Source of the DNA: Nitrospira_D sp019636945 | GTDB taxonomy: Bacteria; Nitrospirota; Nitrospiria; Nitrospirales; Nitrospiraceae | DNA: 64,000 nt | Direction: 5' to 3' | NCBI RefSeq assembly: GCF_047338595.1 | Contig: NZ_JBLFBO010000005.1 | Coordinates: 62,001 to 126,000 of the forward strand | In this document: in pieces, positions 50,104 through 58,327 of the stretch | How the letters are laid out: each line of letters starts with the position of its first letter | Position numbering within the stretch: the stretch's first letter is position 1 | Position numbers and translations under genes: made by a program | The notes under the pieces: model-generated | Database searches by the model: none | What the model was told of the DNA's origin: nothing | The model's input: only the letters and a program-made list of their open reading frames with translations

Positions 50104-51522
50104 TTAGAGTCCTTCGTAGGCGGCAATCGCTGCCGAGAGCGCCAGGACCAGATCTTCCGGCGGCTCAAACTCGGGGTACGCATACAAGTCCTGGTGCGTA
50201 TCCAGGTAGGACGTGTCGAACCGCCCTGCAATAAAGTCTGGTTCCTGCATGATCGCTTCCATAAACGGGATCGTCGTTTTAAGTCCGCGAATAACGTATT
50301 CTTCGAGGGAACGTCTCATGCGACTGACGGTTTCTTCCCATGTACGGCCTCGGACTGTCAGCTTAGCCAACAGGGCGTCATAGTAGGGCGGGACGGTGTA
50401 ATCTTTATAGACTGCTCCGTCGATGCGCACGCCGATTCCGCCGGGAGACAAATACGCCGTTACGGTTCCTGTACAAGGCAGGAAATTGTTTTTGGGGTCT
50501 TCCGCATTGATCCGACATTGAATGGCATGGCCTTGCAAGATGACATCTTTCTGCTGGATGCTGAGTGGAAGGCCCGCCGCGATCTTAATTTGATTCCGTA
50601 CGATGTCGATTGCCGTGATTTGCTCCGTGACGGTATGTTCCACCTGGAGTCGTGGATTCATTTCGATAAAGTAGAACTTACCGTCTTGGTCGAGGAGAAA
50701 TTCCACAGTTCCCGCGTTGTCATAGTTCACCGCGCGGGCGATGGCAATGGCGGCGTTGCCCATCTCTTCACGGAGCTCCTGCGTCAAGATCAACGAGGGA
50801 GCGATCTCGATCAACTTCTGATGGCGTCGCTGGATCGAGCAATCCCGTTCTCCGAGATGGATAATGTTGCCGTGGCGATCTCCCAGAATCTGGAATTCAA
50901 TGTGATGCGGCCGCTCGATATATTTTTCGATAAACACGCTGCCGTCGCCAAAAGATGCTTGAGCCTCGCGTGCCGCGACTTCCATGTTTTCGCGAAGCTC
51001 CTCATCGGACCGGACCACCCGTAATCCGCGCCCCCCCCCGCCGGCGCTCGCCTTGATCATCACCGGATAGCCGGCTTTGTGGGCGAAGGCCAGCGCTTCT
51101 TTGACGTTGGTAATGGCACCGTCCGTACCAGGCACGATCGGCACGCCTGCTGATTCGGCAAGTTCGCGAGCCTTGACCTTGCTGCCCATCAGAGTAATGG
51201 CATGGGTAGACGGGCCGATGAATGTAATATTGGATGCCTGGCAGAGTTCGGCAAACTCTGCGTTCTCCGAGAGAAATCCGTAGCCTGGATGGATTGCATC
51301 CGCACCGATGCGCGTGGCGAGGTCCACGATCTGCTTGCTATCGAGGAAGCCTTTCACCGGCCCCGGTCCGACCAGATACGACTCGTCGGCTTTCTTGACA
51401 TAGATACCGGTTGAATCCGCTTCGGAATAAATGGCGGCGGTGGCAATGTTCAATTCCCGGCAGGCGCGGATGATTCGCATGGCGATTTCACCGCGATTGG
51501 CGACTAAGATCTTCTTGAACAT
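50104..51522 (-). CDS. pycA: Biotin carboxylase subunit (PycA/AccC type)
   Basis: A 472-residue ATP-grasp enzyme that carboxylates biotin with bicarbonate. KILVANRGEIAMRIIRACRE at the N-terminus, IHPGYGFLSENAEFA, the ATP lid KASAGGGGRGLRVVR, YIERPHHIEFQILGD, RDCSIQRRHQKLIEIAPS and FIEMNPRLQVEHTVTE. ATG 51522 (MFKKILVAN) is chosen over the frame start at 51588. Only 42 bases separate it from the carboxyltransferase gene, so this is more likely pyruvate than acetyl-CoA carboxylase. It could in principle serve both. Confidence 0.92.
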   Translation of the reverse strand: MFKKILVANRGEIAMRIIRACRELNIATAAIYSEADSTGIYVKKADESYLVGPGPVKGFLDSKQIVDLATRIGADAIHPGYGFLSENAEFAELCQASNITFIGPSTHAITLMGSKVKARELAESAGVPIVPGTDGAITNVKEALAFAHKAGYPVMIKASAGGGGRGLRVVRSDEELRENMEVAAREAQASFGDGSVFIEKYIERPHHIEFQILGDRHGNIIHLGERDCSIQRRHQKLIEIAPSLILTQELREEMGNAAIAIARAVNYDNAGTVEFLLDQDGKFYFIEMNPRLQVEHTVTEQITAIDIVRNQIKIAAGLPLSIQQKDVILQGHAIQCRINAEDPKNNFLPCTGTVTAYLSPGGIGVRIDGAVYKDYTVPPYYDALLAKLTVRGRTWEETVSRMRRSLEEYVIRGLKTTIPFMEAIMQEPDFIAGRFDTSYLDTHQDLYAYPEFEPPEDLVLALSAAIAAYEGL

Positions 51523-51818
51523 GTCTGTGCCTGTGGACTCTCGTGTCGAAAGAAATGAGTATAGAAAAACAAGCGCGTAAGCTAGCATAGGATCGAGAGG
51601 CCTGTCGAGAGATGCGGGGACAAATCAGTCAGCATGCGCCGCACAAGAGGAAGGATTGGTCGGTATCGGTTATCAATCTATTTAGCCAAATTTAGTCACG
51701 ACCACGGGGTGAGTCAGGTAGAATTCGCTACTTTATGGCAGCTCAACATCCTGAGCATGTTCGTGCTTAGCCTGGTAGTAGTAAGGTCAGATGGTCTTAT
51801 GAAAGGGTATCGGTACCG

Positions 51819-52862
51819 ATGAAGAGGAAGTTGGCTTTAGGAGATGCTGCATGGTTGGGGCGACGAAACGCAACAGTGATCGGTGGCGTTCTTCTGCTCG
51901 TCGGAGGCTTCTCCGCTCCTGCCTGGAGTGAAAGCCCTGCCCCGTCCGTGCATTGGGGGAGCACGGCATTCCCTGATCAATATTCGACTGTCACCTCGGG
52001 ACTGACGCTCAATCGGTTTACCCCGGTTGATGGCATAGGAAATAAATATGACTCCACGGTAGGCAATACGCTCGGTTTCAACCTCATCACACTCAGCTGG
52101 ACGAAACATTGGGACTATTCGGGAACGAGTTGCTTGTGGAAAAACTGGAGCACCAATCTCACTGCTGGGATCAGCCCCACCAGTGATGAACCTTCACAAT
52201 ACTTCCAGAACAAAGTGGTCCATCAACTGCGCCAACTGCCGTCGGTGCCCACTGTGGACCCTCGGAAGGAAACCGATGTCATGATCGATGGGTCCATCAC
52301 TCGGTGGATGTCGCTGTTTGATCGAAAGGTCATGTTTGCCGGTGGAGGCTTTTCCGTCGGAACTATCTACCAACAAGGGTTTCTGCGGGGCGGCATCCGT
52401 CGACTACAAATCACCCCGTCGGTGTGGCATTCTGAGAAATGGGGCGATATCAATGCTCGGGTGTCCGCGATGGGGCGGATCAGCTATCAGAGCAACGGCG
52501 GGGTGCTCCACTCCGTCAGAAGCACGGCGGGGTTGGTTCAGCCGGCAATCGCCATCGGACAGTATCGGACAACGGCCACTGGGGAAACGATTCCAACCTG
52601 GGAAATCGAATTGGCACTGATGTGGGATTCAGGGATCTTCGTGAATACCATGGGGCAGAGCCAAAAACAGTTCGCGTGGTCGCTCGCAGCCTCAGCAGGG
52701 CCTGTGCGCTTCGAAACGTGGAATGACAGCATGGGCCACCTCTCTGAGCGAGATTATGGCCCCTCCTATGGCGCAGCACTGACCGTCGATGTCCTACGAG
52801 TGTGGAACTTCGTTCAAGAGTTTCGAACGATGCCGACTACGGACCAATCGGCGCAGGGATAA
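51819..52862 (+). CDS. Hypothetical exported, probably outer-membrane protein
   Basis: A 347-residue protein with a signal peptide (RRNATVIGGVLLLVGGFSAPAWS). The mature part is rich in Gly, Ser, Thr and aromatics in alternation (YSTVTSGLTLNRFTP, TLGFNLITLSWTKHW, WGDINARVSAMGRISYQS, YGAALTVDVLRVWNFV), suggesting a beta-barrel or beta-rich surface protein. The last 15 residues are polar and do not end in Phe/Trp as classical barrels do. Two cysteines are absent from a CxxC pair. Family not recognised. GAAAGGG precedes ATG 51819. Confidence 0.6.
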   Translation: MKRKLALGDAAWLGRRNATVIGGVLLLVGGFSAPAWSESPAPSVHWGSTAFPDQYSTVTSGLTLNRFTPVDGIGNKYDSTVGNTLGFNLITLSWTKHWDYSGTSCLWKNWSTNLTAGISPTSDEPSQYFQNKVVHQLRQLPSVPTVDPRKETDVMIDGSITRWMSLFDRKVMFAGGGFSVGTIYQQGFLRGGIRRLQITPSVWHSEKWGDINARVSAMGRISYQSNGGVLHSVRSTAGLVQPAIAIGQYRTTATGETIPTWEIELALMWDSGIFVNTMGQSQKQFAWSLAASAGPVRFETWNDSMGHLSERDYGPSYGAALTVDVLRVWNFVQEFRTMPTTDQSAQG

Positions 52863-52964
52863 CGGGTTGTTCCGGGTTTACGCGACTGGCTGCAACAGCC
52901 TCACAACCCCCTTCGGGAATGTAGAGGCGCGAAGCAGCTTGCGGCGGCCTTATTTGGATGGTCA

Positions 52965-53339
52965 CTACTCGTGTTCATGTGGGGCGGCTGAAGCCGTCGG
53001 CATGGTAGCCGAAATGCACCCCTCAATGAATTCAACCTTGCACTGCCAGGAGGATGCGGCCTCGTTGACACGATTGATCACATCCGCCGACTTCACGGTG
53101 CTGGGGGTGATGTCCACAAGCACATGATTGGGGACACGGTTGAAATCGACACTGATGACACCGGGAATGGCCTGCAAGACCTTGTTGATCTCGGCTTCTT
53201 TCTCGCTGCAACCGGCTCCACTCATTGTCAGGGGAAGACGTTCCTTGACTGGTGGCACGGCCGAAGCCGGGAAGGCGATGCATACACTCACAGCAAGGAA
53301 TGCGGCAGAGATCGCTTGTTGAGACCAAGAGAATGACAT
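52965..53339 (-). CDS. Exported HMA-like protein with a single motif cysteine
   Basis: A 124-residue periplasmic protein with a signal peptide (AISAAFLAVSVCIAFPASA). The mature part follows the ferredoxin-like HMA pattern: the place of GMxCxxC reads MSGAGCSEKE, then AIPGVISVDFNRVPNHVLVD and KSADVINRVNE. One metal-loop cysteine is lost, so classical two-cysteine copper binding is doubtful; the tail APHEHE has two histidines. It may bind another ligand or have lost the function. ATG 53339 starts the signal peptide; the open frame reaches 53393. Confidence 0.65.
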   Translation of the reverse strand: MSFSWSQQAISAAFLAVSVCIAFPASAVPPVKERLPLTMSGAGCSEKEAEINKVLQAIPGVISVDFNRVPNHVLVDITPSTVKSADVINRVNEAASSWQCKVEFIEGCISATMPTASAAPHEHE

Positions 53340-53581
53340 CGGGGGAACCCTCTTTCGTGACGTGCTCGCGAGAGAAAAGGCATCCATTGCCATACCTCTA
53401 GGCTACACGATCCTGCCTTCTCTTGTCGAGAGATCCGGAACCGGATGGGTCCTGGTCCAACCAGGATGGTTTCTCACAGCTGTGTACCCCATATATTTTC
53501 TGACATGAGAGATGACATCTTTTCGTACTGACTCAACATCTCCTGGACTCATCACGTGAATCCGGCGATAATGCCGCTCTC

Positions 53582-54421
53582 ATGACTGCTCCTCTTGCTG
53601 ATCCGCAGCCTCGCGCCTGGCCGGAAGTCGTCGGGCTCATTCCCGCTGCTGGACAGGCCAAGCGTCTTCAACCGTTTCCTTGCAGCAAGGAGTTGTTTCC
53701 GGTCGGGTTCACGAACGATCCGAGGACGGGGATGCCACGGCCGAAAGTGGCGTCGCAGTATCTGCTGGAAAAATTTAAAACGGCTGGGCTGTCCAAGACG
53801 TTCATCGTGATCCGTGAAGGAAAATGGGACATTCCGAACTATTTTCAGGAGGGCGTGGGGGTCGGGATGTCGCTCGCCTATCTCGTAATTCCCGGATCGC
53901 TTGGGCCTCCCGATACGCTTGATCGCGCGTATCCCTTTGTGTCTCAGTACCGGATTGCATTCGGCTTCCCCGATATTCTGTTTGGTCCACCGGATGCCTA
54001 TCGGCGACTCATTGAACAACAGGAACAAACTGGTGCGGATGTGGTGCTTGGTCTGCATTGCATTGAAGATCCTCGAATCTGGGACATGGTGGATTGTGAT
54101 AACGAGGGATGGATTCGTGAGATTGTGATGAAGCCCGCTTCGACGACGCTCACGTTCGGCTGGTGCTTTGCCGTCTGGACCCCGGTCTTTTCCGAGTTTC
54201 TCCATCGGTTTCTGCGTGCGGATGAGACCACAAGCAAGATGGAGCAATTGGCAAACACCGCCAATGATCCTGGAGGGGACTTGGCCGTCGGGGTGGTGTT
54301 TCAGCAGGCTCTCAAGGCTGGCCTTCGGATACAGAGTGTCACGTTTCCGCACGACCGCTATCTAGATATCGGGACACCCGACAATCTTGCCAAAGCCGTC
54401 CGCCAACAGGCCGCCGAGTGA
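53582..54421 (+). CDS. Sugar-1-phosphate nucleotidyltransferase-like protein
   Basis: A 279-residue member of the NTP_transferase family. The signature near residue 18 reads VGLIPAAGQAKRLQPFPCSK, with the GxGxRL loop changed to GQAKRL and the lysine block CSKELFPV kept. Later FGFPDILFGPP replaces the LGD metal loop (aspartate kept), and the closing RYLDIGTPDNLAKAV is typical of glucose-1-phosphate thymidylyl- or uridylyltransferases. It would make a nucleotide sugar for cell-surface glycans. Stand-alone gene; the sugar is unknown. Confidence 0.8.
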   Translation: MTAPLADPQPRAWPEVVGLIPAAGQAKRLQPFPCSKELFPVGFTNDPRTGMPRPKVASQYLLEKFKTAGLSKTFIVIREGKWDIPNYFQEGVGVGMSLAYLVIPGSLGPPDTLDRAYPFVSQYRIAFGFPDILFGPPDAYRRLIEQQEQTGADVVLGLHCIEDPRIWDMVDCDNEGWIREIVMKPASTTLTFGWCFAVWTPVFSEFLHRFLRADETTSKMEQLANTANDPGGDLAVGVVFQQALKAGLRIQSVTFPHDRYLDIGTPDNLAKAVRQQAAE

Positions 54422-54475
54422 TCGATTACCCGGATAGGGTCTCGGACACTCTTTGATCGGCGGGGAGGCCGCGTG

Positions 54476-54928
54476 TTATTTGGGTTGCACCAAAAACGCC
54501 TTCGAACGGGCATTGCCGCCGCCGGCCACGACATCGATGAATGACATGCCGGGTTGGATGTCAGGCACGGTGACTTCTAATATTGTATCGTTCACAAACT
54601 TATAATCGATCTTGGTGGGTCCTGCTGCACTGAACGCCACGCCTCGGAAACAGTCTCTTGTTCCGAAGTTCTCACCCTTGAGCGTAATGGTTTGCCCGGG
54701 CTTGGCCTCGTCCGGATCCACGCGCAAGATTTTTGGCTTTCGGCTGCTATCGCAAACGGGGTCCTTTTCCAGTTGTTGTTCGTCATGTCCTTTGATTGAT
54801 TCTGCGTCATGCAGAGTATACCCGGCACCTTCGACGATCACTCCCTCCTCTGCAAGTGAGCGAAGTGGGAAGCCAATCAGCACGAGTAACGAGAGCATCA
54901 GGAACGAAGATCGGATAGGGGGAGTCAT
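54476..54928 (-). CDS. Exported IPT/TIG-domain protein
   Basis: A 150-residue exported protein with signal peptide RSSFLMLSLLVLIGFPLRSLA. The C-terminal half (about 65-148) is one Ig-like TIG domain: PKILRVDPDEAKPGQTITLKG, ENFGTRDCF, FVNDTILEVTVPDIQPG. Two cysteines (VCDSS and RDCF) may pair. AAGGAGG lies five bases before ATG 54928. It lies directly downstream of the substrate-binding protein gene (gap of 22 bases) and is likely in the same transcript. Such single domains often mediate protein or glycan contact. Confidence 0.75.
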   Translation of the reverse strand: MTPPIRSSFLMLSLLVLIGFPLRSLAEEGVIVEGAGYTLHDAESIKGHDEQQLEKDPVCDSSRKPKILRVDPDEAKPGQTITLKGENFGTRDCFRGVAFSAAGPTKIDYKFVNDTILEVTVPDIQPGMSFIDVVAGGGNARSKAFLVQPK

Positions 54929-54950
54929 AAGGACCTCCTTGAGTGTGGAC

Positions 54951-55772
54951 CTATTTCGTCGGCATAGCCACATAGAGTTCTCCAACAATGGCTTGACCAG
55001 GAGGAGATAGCGCAAATGCGATAAAGGTTTCAACAAGAGGATTCGCTTCTTGTTTCGAGAGAAGGAGCAGTGGGCGTCGCAGACTATAGCGCCCGTCTCG
55101 GACCGTTGGCACCTCCGGTTCGATCTTATCGACCGGCAGCAGACGGACGGCCACCCCGTTAGAGACGGCGGAGAGGCCGGTACTCAGTGACACATACGCG
55201 ACGGCAGAGAGCGGCGGAAGGGTGCCGACGACGGTCTTGACGACCGTGTCGTCCGGTCCAATGACCTTTGCGGTGCCAGGAATCTTTCCGGTGATCCCGA
55301 GGAGGGACTCAAACGCCTCACGGGTATTCTGGGTGCGAGAACGGTCAATCAGCAGGACTCTGGTTTCGGGGCCACCCAATTCAGACCATTCTCGAACCTT
55401 TCCGGAAAACATCTCAGCGATCTGTTGCGTTGTCACTTCCTTCGTGAAGTTCGACAGGTGCACGAGAATCCCGAGGCCATCCCATCCGATTTGGGAGGCC
55501 GTCAGTGTTGCGTCCTTCGTGCCGGTGACGGCAATCTGTGCCTGGCCGGTCTGGACTAACTGCACCGGCGTGGAGTCCTCGTCCCAGAGGATATCGACAT
55601 AGGCACGGGGATTGGCTTTTTCGAAGGCCCGTGCCAGCGATTCGATGGTCGCTTGTTCGGGCCCATTGCCGGCGATGACCAACGTTCCTGCAACCTGGGC
55701 TGATGCCTGGAGAGGGGAGATGATGAGCATCAGGCCCACGCACAGCTGAGTGATCAATGATCGTCCTGTCAC
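54951..55772 (-). CDS. PstS-like periplasmic substrate-binding protein
   Basis: A 273-residue type II periplasmic binding protein. Signal peptide RSLITQLCVGLMLIISPLQA, then LVIAGNGPEQATIESLARAF (phosphate-type binding loop), DEDSTPVQLVQTGQAQIAVT, TTQQIAEMFSGKVREWSELG (PstS/PBP-like) and IDRSRTQNTREAFESLLG. The pattern matches phosphate-binding-like proteins lacking ABC partners nearby. GTG 55772 with GGAGAG five bases upstream is preferred to the frame start at 55919, which would add 49 residues before the signal. The ligand may be phosphate or another oxyanion. Confidence 0.78.
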   Translation of the reverse strand: MTGRSLITQLCVGLMLIISPLQASAQVAGTLVIAGNGPEQATIESLARAFEKANPRAYVDILWDEDSTPVQLVQTGQAQIAVTGTKDATLTASQIGWDGLGILVHLSNFTKEVTTQQIAEMFSGKVREWSELGGPETRVLLIDRSRTQNTREAFESLLGITGKIPGTAKVIGPDDTVVKTVVGTLPPLSAVAYVSLSTGLSAVSNGVAVRLLPVDKIEPEVPTVRDGRYSLRRPLLLLSKQEANPLVETFIAFALSPPGQAIVGELYVAMPTK

Positions 55773-55848
55773 GGACGCTCTCCACCACGACCAGGGGCTT
55801 GATGACTTCTGCGGTGTAACCAGACAAAAAGATGACGGTTTACCATGT

Positions 55849-56169
55849 TTACGACTCGGACGTGGTTCGGTCTGCCGAAGAGGGCTCGGATTCGGAAGAC
55901 ATATTTGGAGGTGGGACATTGCGTTTTGCGTTCAACGGCGGCAATTTGACGAATCGCTCCATCCGTTCCTGGTTCATGGCCGTGGCTTTGCTCTCTGTAA
56001 ACCCGGGTTTGCGAGCGCCGACCACGTTGGATGAAAAGGCCGAGAGAAGGCGCGTCGCCTCCTTCGCATGGCAGTAGGGACACTCAGTATCTTCTACTCT
56101 GGCATAGACGGACTGAGTGACTTCAAACTGCTTTTCACACTGTCCACAACGGTATTCATAGAGTGGCAC
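55849..56169 (-). CDS. FmdB-family zinc-ribbon protein
   Basis: A 106-residue small protein. It starts (M/V)PLYEYRCGQCEKQFE, the hallmark of the FmdB regulatory family, with Cys8/Cys11 and Cys30/Cys33 (ECPYCHAK) forming a zinc ribbon. The rest is a low-complexity, serine/proline-rich tail (PPPNMSSESEPSSADR). GTG 56169 is the start, with AAGGATG upstream; the frame to 56232 has no support. Function of the family is unclear despite its name. Confidence 0.85.
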   Translation of the reverse strand: MPLYEYRCGQCEKQFEVTQSVYARVEDTECPYCHAKEATRLLSAFSSNVVGARKPGFTESKATAMNQERMERFVKLPPLNAKRNVPPPNMSSESEPSSADRTTSES

Positions 56170-56454
56170 AGGATCGCATCCTTTCTCTTGGCTCGCCTGC
56201 GTTCTCTTCTGCGGCCGGGTTGTCAGGGACATGGACCCGGACGAAGCATTCGCGGGATCGTGGTGTTACTAACTCAGTCGAGTCCGCTCACGCAAGATCA
56301 TGATGGCAGTTCGCCGGGGTCGTTACTCCAACCAATGGAGCCGTTCAGATCTTGACAAACAGCCCTTGTGCAAGCGATGCTGATCAGCTTACGATATTCT
56401 GCTCATTCTAACAACTTACGCGGCTTAACTGCCAGCTCTAGGAGGAGGGTTTCG

Positions 56455-56631
56455 ATGCCAGTGCTGATTCGACGGTACAAGGGGAACAACGGTGTGATGC
56501 AGGAAGAACGAATCGATGAGGATGATCGAATCGAGCGCTATATGCGGCTCTTCGAGAAGGACGATGTCAAAAAGCTACAGACCGGCGTGAAGTGCTTCAT
56601 CGAGAAGGATGAATGGCAGCTCCTCCCGTGA
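56455..56631 (+). CDS. Conserved small hypothetical protein
   Basis: A 58-residue soluble protein (starts MPVLIRRYKGNNGVMQEERI) rich in charged residues, with one cysteine. AGGAGGAGGG directly upstream of ATG 56455 is a very strong ribosome site, which supports translation. The frame is open to 56368 without a ribosome site. Family not recognised; its compact, charged make-up could suit a regulator or modifier of another protein, but that is a guess. Confidence 0.55.
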   Translation: MPVLIRRYKGNNGVMQEERIDEDDRIERYMRLFEKDDVKKLQTGVKCFIEKDEWQLLP

Positions 56632-56704
56632 ACCGGTCAAGGACAGGAGTAAGGCGCGATAGTGAACGCTCCTTGCCACTCACCCTTTACCCTCACCGGC
56701 TAGC

Positions 56705-56908
56705 ATGATCTACTGGTTGCATATTGCCCGTGCCATCGACCGTGTGACGCTCCATCGAGACCGGTGTTCGGAGGTGCCATCGACCGCCACCTCCAGCGAC
56801 TTTTGGGAAGGCGGATGGTTTGATTATCCTGATAAGGAACGGGCGACTCGGGCGATGGAACAGGCTGGAGTGAACCGGCAACGGCTGTGTCCACTCTGCA
56901 AACCCTAG
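56705..56908 (+). CDS. Small hypothetical protein with terminal CxxC
   Basis: A 67-residue protein with a hydrophobic start (MIYWLHIARAIDRVTLH), an aromatic middle (SDFWEGGWFDYPDKERA) and a C-terminal RLCPLCKP. A single upstream cysteine (RDRCSEV) may complete a metal site with the CxxC. No clear ribosome site was found, so the start is uncertain. Family not recognised. Confidence 0.5.
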   Translation: MIYWLHIARAIDRVTLHRDRCSEVPSTATSSDFWEGGWFDYPDKERATRAMEQAGVNRQRLCPLCKP

Positions 56909-56913
56909 AACGA

Positions 56914-56995
56914 AGTGCTGGGTCCTGGGTGCCCAGTGCTGAGTCTGTCAATCTGGGCCTGTCTACTCAGAACTCACGACTCAGGACTCAGCACT
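56914..56995. repeat. Inverted AGTGCTGAGT-type repeat
   Basis: Arms of 17 bases at 56914-56930 (AGTGCTGGGTCCTGGGT) and 56979-56995 (ACTCAGGACTCAGCACT) pair with two G-T-type differences; an inner AGTGCTGAGT (56935-56944) also matches 56986-56995 exactly. It is a second family of intergenic repeat, unlike the TTTCAGG arrays, and lies just before the DMT transporter gene. Confidence 0.65.
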
Positions 56996-57005
56996 TTACG
57001 AATTC

Positions 57006-57830
57006 ATGCCGCGACTGGCCCTCCTACTGACCACCCTCATCTGGGGTGCCACCTTTCCTGCCACGAAAGCGGTATTAGAGCAGATCCCCCCGCTCTCGTT
57101 CTTGTTACTCCGGTTTTTCATCGGCACCCTGCTCATTCTCTTGTGGTTTGTCGTCGGTCGCCGTCGATTGCATCATGATCGTGCAGTGTTAGAGGCTGCT
57201 GCACTCTCGACCATATTTCTGTTTCTTGGATATCTGCTCCAAACCGTTGGGCTCTCGTACACGACTGCGTCCAATTCAGCCTTTCTCACCGCACTCTATG
57301 TGGTCTTTGTGCCGTTGATTCTCCTGCGGGTCGACCGGCGTGCGGTCTTGGCAACGGTGGTCGCGGTGGTCGGGTTGTGGCTCCTCGTCAAACCCAACGC
57401 CTCCATGAATCGAGGTGATCTCCTGACGCTGGGGTGTGCCGTGGCGTTTGCGGGACATATCATTTGTCTTGAACGATTTACCCGCCAGGTCGACGCCCCG
57501 TCGCTCCTTGTGTGGCAGATGGTGGCAATGACGCTCTTGTTTCTCCTTGCCCCGTGGTGGGAAGATGCTCCGGGCAGCGCGTTTTCGCCCACACCCGTTC
57601 TGCTGACGGGGCTTGTTGTGACGGGGGTGCTGGCCACGCTCGCATTTGCCGTGCAGATGTGGGCCCAGCAACTGGTTCCGGCCCAACAGGTGGCGCTTCT
57701 GTTTGCATCTGAGCCGGCCTATGCAGCCTGGCTTTCATGGTACTTTCTTGGAGAGACGTTGGATGTACAAGGCTGGATCGGCAGCGCGCTGATCTTGTTG
57801 GCGGTTATTATCGGAGCGTTCGGCGGCTGA
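57006..57830 (+). CDS. EamA-family (DMT) permease
   Basis: A 274-residue inner-membrane exporter with about ten transmembrane helices in two EamA repeats (LLTTLIWGATFPATKAVLEQ; later LLASEPAYAAW-like LLFASEPAYAAWLSWYFLGE and IGSALILLAVIIG). The family exports amino acids or other small metabolites; the substrate here is unknown. ATG 57006 starts close to an inverted repeat. The next gene follows after 26 bases and may be co-transcribed. Confidence 0.88.
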   Translation: MPRLALLLTTLIWGATFPATKAVLEQIPPLSFLLLRFFIGTLLILLWFVVGRRRLHHDRAVLEAAALSTIFLFLGYLLQTVGLSYTTASNSAFLTALYVVFVPLILLRVDRRAVLATVVAVVGLWLLVKPNASMNRGDLLTLGCAVAFAGHIICLERFTRQVDAPSLLVWQMVAMTLLFLLAPWWEDAPGSAFSPTPVLLTGLVVTGVLATLAFAVQMWAQQLVPAQQVALLFASEPAYAAWLSWYFLGETLDVQGWIGSALILLAVIIGAFGG

Positions 57831-57856
57831 TCGTTTCCTAAAGAGCGGGGAGGCAT

Positions 57857-58327
57857 ATGGCACAAAAGTTCGGCAATGGACGGTGGGTGCGCGAAGGATT
57901 TCTTGATAACCGTGTCGACGGGACGGTCGTTGGACAGGTCGTATTTGCGGTTGTTGGGCCAGTGGATTTCTATTTGCGCGGTAATTTTAAGCCTGATATC
58001 GCCGGCGAGGTGATTCGATTCCGAAACAGCCGTTTTGAAGATGATGAGGTGGCGGGGCAAGTCATCGGTGATATGGCCAATCCTCAGATCGGCACCGTGA
58101 ACCTTATTTCACTCGATCCGCATCCGAACCTGGAACCACATCCGTATGTCGAGTGGTTTACGCTGTACGAAGACCACTATCGGTTTCAACTGGGTGCCGG
58201 TGATGCGTGGGTGATGTCCGATGAGGAACGAAAGGAAATCGAGTCGGAGAGCCGTCGGATTCGGGAGACCTTGGCCGATCAGTTTGAGGATCAGCCAAGG
58301 TCGAAGACTGAATCTGATTGGGTTTAA
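57857..58327 (+). CDS. Hypothetical soluble protein
   Basis: A 156-residue protein without signal peptide or membrane span. The first 110 residues are beta-rich (VDGTVVGQVVFAVVGPVDFY, FKPDIAGEVIRFRNSRFED, EWFTLYEDHYRFQLGAGDA), the tail is a charged helix (SDEERKEIESESRRIRETLA). GGGGAGG precedes ATG 57857. Its stop overlaps the convergent desaturase gene by 4 bases. I do not recognise the family, though it looks like a conserved, folded domain. Confidence 0.6.
   Translation: MAQKFGNGRWVREGFLDNRVDGTVVGQVVFAVVGPVDFYLRGNFKPDIAGEVIRFRNSRFEDDEVAGQVIGDMANPQIGTVNLISLDPHPNLEPHPYVEWFTLYEDHYRFQLGAGDAWVMSDEERKEIESESRRIRETLADQFEDQPRSKTESDWV

Noticed and set aside
49891..51024. A 377-codon plus-strand open frame opposite pycA/pycB
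   Set aside because: It is antisense to two highly conserved enzymes and spans both of them and their gap; it has no protein-like motifs.
53552..54352. A 266-codon minus-strand frame
   Set aside because: It is antisense to the nucleotidyltransferase gene, whose motifs are clear, and has no pattern of its own.
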